Shown here piece after piece: positions 1 to 9,850 of a DNA stretch of 64,000 nt. The translations under genes were made by a program, and so were the position numbers. The notes below the pieces were generated by a model. The model made no database searches, was not told the origin of the DNA, and saw only the letters and a list, made by a program, of their open reading frames with translations. The DNA lies in NCBI GenBank assembly GCA_019279435.1, contig JAAALK010000082.1:79084989-79148988 (forward strand), in the 5' to 3' direction. The stretch is from Zizania palustris (taxonomy: Eukaryota > Streptophyta > Magnoliopsida > Poales > Poaceae). Each line of letters opens with the position of its first letter. Within the stretch, counting starts at the first letter, position 1.

Positions 1-301
1 ACAGGATTGATAAGACGTTTGGCTTATCCACTTGCCTCGGGTAGATTTTACCATTTTAACCCTGTTCAGGGTACCGAATAGTTTCCACTATGTCGGTTGT
101 AATCAAGGGGTAAATAGGTCTTTTCCTTAGACGTTTTCTCCTATAAATCCCCCCTCCTTACCCTGTAATAGGGACCGAATACTCAGCTATTCTCATACAC
201 TTATTCAGACTGCTTAAGCTATTATCCAATTCGGAGGCTTAAGATAGTCCTTAAACACGAAATCACTGTTTGTCTGTTCTTGATCTCAGAGAACCTGTTA
301 G
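1..301 (+). repeat. TE1 5' LTR, 3' portion only
   Basis: Aligns with the 3' LTR from about 55741 onward, including TATAAAT at 142-148 and the GGAGGCTTAAGATAG block. The match stops at 301 (CCTGTTAG). The last about 21 bp of the LTR, the primer-binding site and the first part of gag are missing, so this end was deleted into gag. Confidence 0.9.
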
Positions 302-1120
302 ATTGTTCCAGGTGAAGCAGCGAGTGGGAGAAACACTTCAGGAATACTTCATGCGCTTCGCCCACACCAAGTCGCAGATCAAGGGCCTGTCTACCTCCTC
401 GGTAGTCGACGCCGCCCGCGAAGGGGTGCTAAACCCCGATCTCCTCAGCAAACTCCATCAGAAGCCTGTGTCATCCGTGGCACAGCTGATGGCATACTTC
501 GAGCAGTATGCCAAGGCGGAGGAGGGCTACCTTCGACGGGCTGTAGCACCTGCACCTGCCCTCCGAGAAGTGAAGACGGAGCCCGAAGCCTCACCTTCTC
601 TACAACCCCCTCAAGACAATCGCTTCGGCGATCACAGGTGAGGAAAGAAGCATTACCATTCGGAGGTGTTAAGCATCACACCCTCCGTTCCGAAGGCACC
701 TGCTAGTTATCAGCAGGCGCAAGGCTTCAAGGCTGGAGCGCCGAAGCCTTAAGAAAGAGTACCTGGTAGGCGCTAGAGTTTTTTCTACTGCGTGCATGGC
801 GACAATAGAAGCCATGACACGAAGGACTGCAAGGCGGTGTTAGCCCTTCAGGGTGAGTTCCTAGGAAGAAGTACCGGGTGGGGTACTTCAGATCGAGCCC
901 CACCAGTGGCACGGTCGGAGCCTATACAAATCGTGGCTCGAGCCAGTGTCCCCGAAGCCCCCATGCGACTGCCGGTGGCCAACATTATGCCACCACCGAA
1001 GCAGGAAGACCCCCAAGACCACGACAAGCGAGTGGTCCTGCCCATCTCCGGAGGGGGGACCCTCGGTAACATGTCCAAGAGGCAGCGGCGTGAATATGTC
1101 CGTGAAGTAGGGCACATTGG
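302..1120 (+). pseudogene. gag: TE1 gag, truncated and interrupted
   Basis: This is the structural capsid/nucleocapsid protein of TE1. The frame begins inside the deleted LTR (about 270) and enters gag at FQVKQRVGETLQEYF, which matches TE2 gag near 4129. The AAREGV and HQKPVSSVAQLMAYFEQYA stretches also match TE2. Stops occur at 639 (TGA) and twice between 745 and 785. The frame reopens at 792 with a Cys/His knuckle (YCVHGDNRSHDTKDC, about 786-830) and runs into the protease. About 800 bp of N-terminal gag is missing relative to TE2. No function is expected from this copy. Confidence 0.85.
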
Positions 1121-2817
1121 GACCTCGAGTTCCGCGGAAGGAATGCCAGAATGGTCTCATGTGCCCATTTCTTTTACAGCCAGTGATGCCGCGGGGGTGA
1201 AGTTCCTCCATGCTGACCCCTTGGTCATTTCCATAGATATAGCAGCGGTGGAAGTCCGAAGGATCTTGGTGGACGGCGGGAGCTCCGCGGACATACATTT
1301 TGTCCAGGCCTTCGATCAAATGTGCATACCCTGGAAGCATCTACTTCCAGCGGCCCGGCCACTTCAAGGCTTCGCAGGTCTGCCTCTCGATGCCCTCGGC
1401 CAAATAGGCCTCGAGGTCGCTTTCGGAGAGGAGCCTTTGGCCAGGGTGGAGGAGGTGATCTTCGACGTCGTCGACGCCCCCTATGCTTACAATGCAATCT
1501 TCGGGAGAGGGATGCTGAACCAATTCGGAGCTATAGCGCATCACAACTATCTCTGTCTCAAAATGCCCACGCAAGGTGGAGTTCTTACTGTTTCCGGAGA
1601 ACAGGCTATAGCCCGAAGGATGGAGTATGGTCACGGCCAGCCGTTGGACCCCCGACAAGTGCACAATTTGACAGACCATGTAGAAGAGGTTCTGGAGGCT
1701 TCGAACTCTTCGAAGGGGCTCTCCCTTAAACCAAGCCCAGAAGGTGATGTCGTGACGAAGATAATTTCGAAGGATGGCAAAGAATACCCAATACAGTTCG
1801 GCAAGGGGCTATCCCCAGAGATAGCTGTCTCATTGGAAGAAGTCGTCAAGCAAAATTTGAACGTCTTTGCCTGGACTGACGAAGACATCACCGGGGTTGA
1901 TCGGAGTATCATTGAGCACATCTTGCTCATCAACCCGAAGGCTAGTCCGGTGCGCCAGGGGTCCGTAAGCTATCTGTGGAAAGGGCAGGCCTCGACAAGA
2001 TCGAAGTAGAGAAATTGCTAAAGGCTGGCATCATCAGGGAAGTAGCCCATACCGAGTGGTTGGCGAAGCCTGTTTTTGTAAGGAAGAAGGACTCGAAAAA
2101 GTGGCGCATGTGTATTGACTTTACTTCATTAAATAAAGCATGTCCGCGAGACCCCTGCCCGATGCCCCGAATAGACCAGCTGGTGGATTCCACAGCCGGC
2201 TCCGAATGGCTAAGCTTCATTGATGCTTACTCTGGGTATCATCAAGTCTGGCTAAGACGTGAAGACGAAGCCAAGACAAGTTTCATAACTCCTTCCGGGG
2301 TATTTTGTTATGTAAGAATGCCTTTTGGCTTGCGGAATGCCAGAGCCACATTTTCACGTTTAATAGATAAAGCTCTAGGTCACTAAATAGGCCGAAATGT
2401 CGAAGCCTATATGGATGACATTGTAATAAAGAGTGCTCAAAAGCACCAGCATAGTCTAGACCTAGCTGAAACGTTTGAGAGCCTCTGAGCATGTGGAGTA
2501 CGCCTCAACCCTGAAAAATGAATATTTGGAGCGCAAGCAGGAAAACTGCTAGGGTACTTAGTTTCGAGTAGGGGAATCGAAGCTAGCCCAACACAGATAA
2601 GTGCACTGCAAAGAATGGCTCCACCTGGGAATTTGAAGTAAGTCCATAAGCTAGCAGGAAGGCTCGCAACTCTTAGTAGATTCTTGGCCAGGTCAGCGGA
2701 ACGAAGCCTCCCAATTTTCAAAGCCCTAAAGGGGTCCAAAAGCTTCAATTGGACGCCAGAGTGCTAGAAGAGCTTCGATGATATCAAAGCATACCTCGGA
2801 AGCCTGTCAATGCTTAC
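1121..2817 (+). pseudogene. pol: TE1 protease and reverse transcriptase, first part of pol, interrupted by TE2
   Basis: The aspartic protease is recognised by LVDGGSSADI, with the catalytic Asp codon at about 1272. The RT follows: VEKLLKAGIIREVAHTEW, then WRMCIDFTSLNKACPRD, then the YMDD box near 2410-2421. A one-base frameshift near 1965 separates protease from RT. In-frame stops follow at 2384, about 2486, about 2519, about 2639 and 2763. Translation ends at 2817, where TE2 is inserted with TSD CTTAC; the same pol frame resumes at 13976. The copy is dead. Confidence 0.9.
2813..2817 (+). repeat. TSD CTTAC, left copy for TE2
   Basis: CTTAC precedes the TGTTGG start of TE2. It recurs immediately after the CCAACA end at 13976-13980. 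Removing TE2 and one copy restores the RNase H coding sequence of TE1. Confidence 0.95.
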
Positions 2818-3313
2818 TGTTGGGGGAAAATATTCCATCCTCAGGGTTATTGCAGTAACCGGACAAAAGCATGCGATTGAATCAAAGGTTTCCAGCACGT
2901 ATCTCCGGGGATGCATTGAATCAAGTTCGAAGTATGATGACGGACTCTAGTTCGGAGTATATCTTCGAACTTGGACTCTTCCGAGAGCTTCTTTGCCAGC
3001 TAAGACGGAAGACTTATCTTCTTTCTCATTAGATTAGTCTTTACCATTTTTGCCCTATTAAGGGTACCGAATAGTTTCCACTATGTCGGTTGTAATAGAT
3101 TGGTAAAAGGGTCTTTTCCTTAATGTTTGGGCCTATAAATACCCCCCGTTTTACCCTGTAATAAGAACCGAATACAAGTTATTCAATACACACTTTCGAA
3201 CTATTTTAAGCTATTATCCTTTCGGAGGCTTAGAATAGTTTACTTCACAAACACTTCGTTTGTTAGTTTCTAATCTTCAGAAACCTGTTAGCGTAATCTT
3301 TTACGCCAACAGT
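2818..3313 (+). repeat. TE2 5' LTR
   Basis: 496 bp, TGTTGG...CCAACA, nearly identical to 13482-13975. It carries the promoter (TATAAATA, 3134-3141) and should carry the transcription start and poly(A) region of the sense genomic RNA. Confidence 0.95.
3134..3141 (+). promoter_or_regulatory. TATA box of TE2 5' LTR
   Basis: TATAAATA in a C-rich context inside the LTR. It is matched at 13798-13805 in the 3' LTR and by TATAAAT at 142-148 in TE1. Expected to drive sense genomic RNA. Confidence 0.6.
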
Positions 3314-3315
3314 TG

Positions 3316-3332
3316 GCACCGTCCGTGGGGAA
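3316..3332 (+). other. TE2 primer-binding site
   Basis: TGGCACCGTCCGTGGGG starts two bases after the 5' LTR, the usual place for a tRNA primer-binding site starting TGG. I did not assign the tRNA; it is not the initiator-Met type seen in TE3, TE4 and TE6. Confidence 0.75.
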
Positions 3333-3373
3333 CCTAGTCCAAAAAACTTCGTTCTCTACCAAGTTCTCAAACC

Positions 3374-4888
3374 ATGCCTCCTAAGCGGAGTGCAGGTGGT
3401 AATCCTGTTCGGAGGTCCCCTCGAACCTCTAGAGCAAGATCTTCAGACACAGTTGAGGTCGGAGGACCTTCGACGTTTCCTCCACCTCAAACTCTAGAAA
3501 GGATTCCCCTTCCTTGGGCATACGGAGTTCCTCCACCAACTCCATCTATACTTCGGCCAGCCGGAGTCCCACTTCCACCTCAAGTTCCACTTCGAACTGA
3601 CCCCTACAGTTCTCAAGACCCGGAAGATCCTTCCGGAGGAGATGAAGACGGTCTTGGTGATATGGACGCTCAAATGGCCAGTCTCCAAGCTGAAGTAGCA
3701 AGGTGGTGGGAAGAAGCCGCAGATAGGCTTCGTTCTCAGCCTACCCCGGTCATCCCTGAAGTGCCCGAAGACGACAAACTTATTTATCCCAAAGCCTCGG
3801 AGAATGCTTCCTTCGACACCGAGTATCCACTGCATCCTGAGTTGTAGAAAGTACGCTTTGACCCTAAGTTCAAAACTTCGAAGCTTTGCAAGTATGCCGG
3901 AGATGAAGATCCTGGAGAATTCGTCCGTTCTTATGCTTTAGCAATTGAAGCCAGTGGAGGAGTGCGGGACACTATGGCAAAATGTTTCCCCCTAGCTCTT
4001 CAAGGAGTTGCATTGCGGTGGTTCTGGTCCCTGAAGCCAGGATCAATCAGTTCATGGGGGCAGTTAAAGAAGAAGTTCGTAAGTAACTTTCAGGGTACCT
4101 TCGTACCCCCTATGTCAACAGGAAGTCTTTTCCAGGTGAAGCAGCTTCCTGTAGAGACCTTAAGATAGAATTTCAAGCGCTTCGCTCATACGAAGTCGCA
4201 AATTCGAGGGTTAACTACGTCTTCTGTAGTCGATGCAGCTCGAGAGGGAGTTATTCATCCAGGCCTCCTTGATAAACTCCACCGGAAAAGCATATCTTCT
4301 GTTTCTCAGTTGATGTCTTATTTCGAAGAGTATGCAAGGTCAGAAGATGGATGGCTTCGGAGAACTGCAGCAACCCCGTCGATACTGCAAGAAGTTAAAT
4401 TGGAAGTGAAAACTTCAGCACAGCCGCAAGGGCCTAGCTTCGAAGCTCAGCATGACAGGCGTCGGGGGCAAAAGCATACTCATTCAGAAGTTCTGAATAT
4501 TGTACCCCCACAGAAGTTTGCCCAAAGGGCTCCACAACCCTCAGGAAGCAAGACCAGCGGCTGGAGGCCGCTAGGGAAACCGGCTGGCAAAGGCCAGACC
4601 TTTTTCTGCTGTATCCATGGTGAAAACCGGAGTCACGCAACTGATGCGTGCAAGGCTATACTTGCTCTGAGAGGAGAGTATCTGGAAAGAACTTCAGGTC
4701 GAGGCACTACTGACCGAGTTCTGGTTGAAGTACGTTCGGAGCCTGTCCAGGTTCTGGCGCGGATAGAGAACTTCGATTCGGCAAGACGACCTCCGGTGGT
4801 CAATATTATGCCACCACCGAAGCAATAAGAGGGGCAAGATCCAGGAAAAAGAGTAGTCCTCCCCATCTCCGGAGGAGGGAGCCTCGGA
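3374..4888 (+). pseudogene. gag: TE2 gag
   Basis: Structural polyprotein. The ATG start follows the PBS/leader by about 40 bp and opens MPPKRSAGG, a basic N-terminus followed by a Pro/Ser-rich stretch. The capsid-like core (WFWSLKPGSISSWGQLKKKF, about 4018-4080) and VKQLPVETLR follow. A Cys/His knuckle-like motif (FCCIHGENRSHATDAC) is at about 4604-4653. Three in-frame stops break it: TAG 3845, TAG 4166 and TAA 4826. No frameshift is seen, because sequence on either side of each stop stays in the same frame. gag runs directly into the protease in that frame. Confidence 0.88.
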
Positions 4889-5479
4889 AGTATGTCAAAG
4901 AGGCAGAGAAGAGAATATGTCAGAGAAGTGGGCCATATTGGAACCTCCTCGTCTACAACTGCTATGCCCGAATGGTCCCATGTGCCAATATCTTTTTCCA
5001 CAGATGATGCAGCTGGTGTTAAATTTCCACATGTAGACCCACTTGTCATCACTGCTGACATAGCAGGAACTGAGGTTCGGAGAGTGCTAATTGACGGAGG
5101 GAGTTCGGCGGATATTATTTTTGTGCAAGCTTTTGATCAACTCTGCATCTCCAGAAAACATCTTCTCCCAGCAGCCCATCCTTTGCAAGGATTTGCATGA
5201 CCCCCTCTTGATGCCCTCGGCCAAATTGGCCTGGAAGTTACTTTCGGAGAGGGGCCACTGTCCAGGACAGAGGAAGTGATCTTCGATGTTGTGGATGCTC
5301 CATATGCATACAATGTCATCTTCAGAAGAGGCATGTTAAATCAATTTGGAGCTATGGCGCATCATAATTACTTATGTATGAAGATGCCCACACAGGCGGG
5401 AGTGCTCACTGTTTTCGAAGATCAGGCCATCGCACGATGAGCGGAGTATGGTCATGGCCCTCCTCTTGACCCGAGACAG
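4889..5479 (+). pseudogene. pol: TE2 retropepsin-type protease
   Basis: Aspartic protease that would process the polyprotein. The frame has the motif LIDGGSSADI, with the active-site Asp codon at about 5093. It is preceded by MSKRQRREYVREVGHIGTSS, nearly identical to TE1 at about 1072-1131. TGA at 5198 and TGA at 5438 interrupt it. The conserved FDVVDAPYAYN segment lies downstream of the first stop, still in frame. Confidence 0.85.
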
Positions 5480-7336
5480 GTGAACAGTGTGCAAGATAAT
5501 CCGGATAATCTTTCTGCTCCTAGCGAATCTTCGAAGAAATCCTTCCCAAGACCAAGTCCCGAAGGAGAGATTGCAACGAAGGTTATTGTCAAAGATGGCA
5601 AGGAATATTCATTTCAATTTGGCAAAGACTTGCCCCCAGAAGTTGCTACCTCCTTAGAGAAAGTAGTTGAGGAGAATTTAGATGTCTTTGCTTGGTCTGA
5701 TGAAGACATCACCGGAGTCAGTCGGGACATTATTGAACACAGTCTACTTGTGAATCCAAAGGCTCGGCCTGTTCGGCAAGGACTCCGGAAGTTGTCTACG
5801 GAGAGAGCTATCCTTGCTAAAGATGAAGTTGAGAAGTTGCTGAAGGCTAGGATTATCAGAGAAGTGGCTCATACGGAGTGGTTAGCCAACCCAGTCTTCG
5901 TTAAGAAGAAATCTTCAAGGAAGTGGCGCATGTGTATTGATTTTACATCCCTGAATAAAGCATGCCCCCGCGACCCCTACCCCATGCCCCGAATTGATCA
6001 ATTGGTTGACTCCACTGCTGGTTCGGAGTTATTAAGCTTCCTCGACGCGTATTCCAGCTATCATCAAATCTGGTTAAAGCGCAAAGATGAAATCAAGACA
6101 AGCTTTGTAACTCCTTCAGGAGTCTTTTGTTATGTAAGAATGCCTTTTGGCTTAAGAAACACCGGGGCTACTTTTTCGAGGTTAATTGCTAAGGCTCTAG
6201 GTCATCAATTAGGCCGTAATGTAGAGGCCTATATGGATGATATTGTAATAAAGAGTGCTTTAAAGCACCAACATAGCCTAGACTTAGCAGAAACATTCAA
6301 TATCCTTTGGGCATGTGGGATCCATCTCAACCCCCAAAAATGTGTCTTCGGGGCGCAGGCTGGAAAATTGTTAAGGTACCTAGTTTCAAGTAGAGGGATC
6401 GAAGCTAGCCCCACTCAGATAACTGCGTTGCAAAGGATGGCTCCCCCAGAGAATTTAAAGCAAGTGCAAAAGCTGACTGGTCGTCTTGCAGCACTTAGCA
6501 GATTCCTGGCAAGGTCTGCGAAGAGAAGTTTGCCCATTTTCAAAGCATTGAAAGGGTCCGAAGATTTTGCATGGACACCGGAGTGTCAAAAGAGCTTCGA
6601 AGATATTAAGAATTATCTCAGTAATCTTGCTACACTCACGGTGCCTGTTGCAGATGAAACCCTACTCCTCTACCTTGCAGCTACTGGCTCTGCTGTCAGT
6701 GCAGTCCTTGTCAGGGAGATTGATTTCAACGGGAAGTTGGTACAGAATCCAGTTTATTTTGTGTCTGAAGCATTGTCTAGAGCAAAAATAAGATATTCCG
6801 AGCTTGAGAAATTCACTTATGCTCTGATAATGGCTTCGAGGAAGCTAAGGCATTACTTCTTGGCACATAATGTAATTGTACCAACTTCGTATCCTTTGGG
6901 AGATATGCTCCGAAGTAAGGATTCCACTGGAAGAATTGGGAAGTGGGCTGTTGAGTTAGCACCCTTCGGCATATCCTTTGTGGCAAGAACAACAATTAAG
7001 TCGCAAGTGTTGGCAGACTTCGTGGCAGAATGGACTCCCCCTGCAGCATGGGCTCCGGAGAAGCCAAATGAAGGGATTAGGACTATTTACTCTGATGGAG
7101 CTTTCCAAGCATCTGGAGTAGGTGTCGGAGCTGTGATAATTTCGCCTTCAGGGCAAAAGGCAATGTACTCCGTAAGACTCAAATTTAAGTATACCAATAA
7201 TATAGCGGAGTATGAGGGAATTTTATTGGGACTCCGAAAGGCACGTGCTCTAGGGGCTACAAGAGTTGTTATTAAAATAGATTCTCAAATTGTAGCAGGG
7301 CACGTAGACAAGAGTTTCCAAGTCCGACATTCGTAG
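5480..7336 (+). pseudogene. pol: TE2 reverse transcriptase, RNase H and start of archaeal-type RNase H
   Basis: Longest open part of TE2 pol, 618 codons. RT motifs run from WRMCIDFTSLNKACPRDPYP to AYMDDIVIKSA, with the YMDD codons at 6230-6241. The Ty3 RNase H region follows (LLLYLAATGSAVSAVLVRE, then RYSELEKFTYALIMASRKL). From about 7081 a second RNase H begins (TIYSDGAFQASG, then NNIAEYEGILLGLRKA), the archaeal-type domain that marks the Tat lineage. TAG at 7334 ends the frame inside this second domain. Confidence 0.9.
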
Positions 7337-8583
7337 CTTGCAAAGTACTTAGAAGAAATCCGAAAGATCGAAGCAGCATTTAAAGGGATTTCCATTCGGA
7401 GTATACCTAGAGCAGAAAATATACAAGCTGACATCTTAGCAAAAGCTGCAGCCGGAGCTATGGACATACCCGAAGAAGCTTTTTATGAAGAACTCAGTAT
7501 ACCTTCGGTGCCACAAATTCCTGCTACGGAAATCCTTTGCATTTCAAGTACAGATTCGTGAAGTTCAATCATGGAAGTGTTGCAAGGAGAAGCAAATATG
7601 TTCGAAGGGCCACAACTTTCGAGGTTAAAGGTTAGAACTCGGAATTATCAAATAATCAACGGTATTTTATACAAGACCAAGGATGTTAGTGGATGGGACG
7701 AAGAAGTCATCGCCCACCAACAGCTCTTCAAGTCATTGCCCCAGTATGGCCCATGGCCATATGGGGTATGGATCTTATTGGTCCCTTCCCAGCAGCAAAA
7801 GGAAATTTGAAGTTCGCAGTGGTAGCAATCGAATACTTTTCAAAGTGGGTCAAAGCAGAGCCCCTAACAGCTATCACTTCGAATAATGTTCAAAAATTTT
7901 TCTAGAAGAATATCATATGCTGGTTCGGAGTGCCTCGGCAGCTGACAGTGGATAATGGAACACAGTTTGATGCAGAACCTTTCAGGAAATTCTGTGAAGA
8001 CCTAGGCATTCAACTATGTTTTGCTGCAGTAAGACATCCTCAATCTAATGGAGCTGTTGAAAGAGCCAATGGTAATATCTTGTCAGGGCTGAATCGAAGA
8101 ATAGTAGGATTGGCAAAAGGATTGTGGACCGAAGAGCTCCCAAAGATCCTATGGTCCATCCGGACAACTCAGACAAGGTCTACCGGCTTCACTCCTTTCA
8201 GACTATTATTCGGAGATGAAGCTATGACACCAACAGAGCTCAAAGGAGGATCACTTCGCAGCACCGAACCGGAAATAGAAGGAGAAAGACAAGCTTCGCT
8301 GGATTTAACAGAGGAGACAAGACTTCGAGCTGTGGCAAATTTGTCAAAGTATCAGCAGCAGACGAAGACTTGGTTCGACCCGAAGGTCAAGATTAATGAA
8401 CTTACGCCGGGTCATCTCGTTTTGCGAAGTATCATAGCACCAGGAAAATTAGGAAATAAGTGGGAAGGTCCATACTTAATTGTTCATTCAGGGCGTCCTG
8501 GTTCTTTTAAGTTAGCTAATTTGGAAGGTGAAGAGTTAGCGCATACATGGCATGCAGAGCACCTAAAGCGATTCTTCGCATAG
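7337..8583 (+). pseudogene. pol: TE2 end of archaeal-type RNase H and integrase, zinc-binding domain deleted
   Basis: After TAG 7334 the same frame continues to TGA at 7558. Near 7680 about 170 bp present in TE1 (about 14940-15130) are absent, removing the HHCC zinc-binding domain of the integrase and shifting the frame. The DDE core remains: GMDLIGPFP (about 7769), VDNGTQF (about 7949) and GAVERANGN (about 8055). Its catalytic Glu is kept, unlike in TE1. TAG at 7903 interrupts the core. The C-terminal region ends at TAG 8581-8583 with HAEHLKRFFA, matching the TE1 end. Confidence 0.88.
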
Positions 8584-8620
8584 GGGCTCCTTGTAATCAT
8601 TTGTAAACACTTTCCGAATT

Positions 8621-8626
8621 AATAAA
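8621..8626 (+). terminator. AATAAA 38 nt after TE2 pol stop
   Basis: AATAAA starts 38 nt after the pol stop. TE1 has AATAAA at the same distance from its pol stop (16067-16072), inside a conserved GGGGCTCCTTGTAATCA context. Possible internal poly(A) signal for a sense RNA ending before the antisense gene; function is inferred only. Confidence 0.4.
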
Positions 8627-8779
8627 GCATATGGTTCAGATAATGCCTACCCCTCATAAACTTCCCACTTCCGAGTGGACGCACTGGAATAGCGGAGTTG
8701 ACCGAGAGGGAAGTGTCATTAATTTGAATCATATTTTCGAACTTCGGACCACTGGTCCGAAGTTTCCGATGTGGTGGGA

Positions 8780-9030
8780 TGACATAATCCGGAGTGCAAT
8801 CCACCGGCTTGTAGGCATCCATAAAAGAGCCCGAGACCACAGGATGCGGAGTCCAAGCCACCGACTGGTAGACATCCGTAAAAAGAGTCCAAGGAGACCA
8901 AATGATGCGGAGTCCAAGCCACCGGCTTTTAGGCATCCGTAAAAAGAGTCCAAAGATACCACTGCGAACTCCAAACCACTGGTTTGACAGAATTCGCAAA
9001 AAGAGCCGAAGGAGGCCAAAACAAAACAGA
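8780..9030 (+). repeat. Degenerate tandem repeats, about 56-61 bp, in TE2 spacer
   Basis: Units contain GATGCGGAGTCCAAGCCACC (8843 and 8904), a CATCCGTAAAAAGAGTCCAA tail and a diverged third unit near 8961. About four imperfect copies lie between the sense pol end and the antisense gene end. TE1 has a different array in the same place (16215-16800). Confidence 0.8.
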
Positions 9031-9343
9031 GTTTGAGCCATGAGCTTTGAATGTCTGTTAAAAAAGTCCAAAGTGACAAATCATTTAGGACACTAAAGTG
9101 TCCGGAAAGTTGTCCAAAGTGATTTCTTTCAAAACATAAGGTACTAAATTACCAATCTTCAGACTACAAATAGTCGAAGACATTTTATAAGATTTTAATC
9201 AATCTTTAAATTGCTGAAGGGCTCCGAACCCCCAAAATTGTACTCCTAAGTTTTTCTTTGCGCCTAACCATCTTTAAATATAGTTCGAAGTTGCTTACGC
9301 CCAAAGAGGGGCTAGTAAATAAGGAGACAATTTTAAATCGATA

Positions 9344-9349
9344 TTTATT
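9344..9349 (-). terminator. Putative poly(A) signal of antisense gene (AATAAA)
   Basis: TTTATT on the plus strand reads AATAAA on the minus strand, about 55 nt after the antisense stop codon at 9404-9406. Plausible 3' end signal; no transcript evidence. Confidence 0.45.
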
Positions 9350-9403
9350 ATTCGAACGAATATGATTACATCATGTAAAATCGGTATCTATACCAAGAAG
9401 GAA

Positions 9404-9850
9404 TCAAAGACCCCTTCGATCTCTAGAGCTAAGGTTGAAACGACTAGTTCCAGAGCCGGGAGTTCTAACAACTTTGCGTTTAACTCTCCTACCTCCCTTC
9501 GAAGCTCTAAAGTCTTTATGTTCTTGTTGAAGCTCGGCCCAAGTTCGAAGTCGTTCGGGGCTTCTTTCCCAGCTTCCAAGTTCTTCATGCTTTTTACCTT
9601 GAGCTTCATCTTCATCTTCGGACCATACAATGTCTTCGGAAGATGAAGTTTCCAAGTTAACTTCTTTTTCTTCCTCTTTAATACAAGACAGTATGTCTTT
9701 GCTTACTTCGGGCGTAATCGCACCAGAGCTATCCCGAGGAACTAAAAATCGAGGGCTCTTGTGAAGTTTTAAAATATCGAAGGTAGCCCATAGTAGGCGG
9801 AGTTCGTCGTTAACATCTAACACTTCAACATCTTCCATATGAGGCAAAGC
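9404..9850 (-). CDS. Antisense gene exon 5 (acidic then basic C-terminus)
   Basis: Entered through the 87-bp intron 9851-9937 (GTTTAGAATT...TGTTTTTAG). It encodes HMEDVEVLDVNDELRLLWAT, an acidic run (EEEKEVNLETSSSEDIVWSE) and a basic tail (GGRRVKRKVVR), and stops at 9404-9406. No counterpart was found in TE1, where TE6 is inserted and the region beyond differs. Confidence 0.75.
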   Translation of the reverse strand, partial: ALPHMEDVEVLDVNDELRLLWATFDILKLHKSPRFLVPRDSSGAITPEVSKDILSCIKEEEKEVNLETSSSEDIVWSEDEDEAQGKKHEELGSWERSPERLRTWAELQQEHKDFRASKGGRRVKRKVVRTPGSGTSRFNLSSRDRRGL

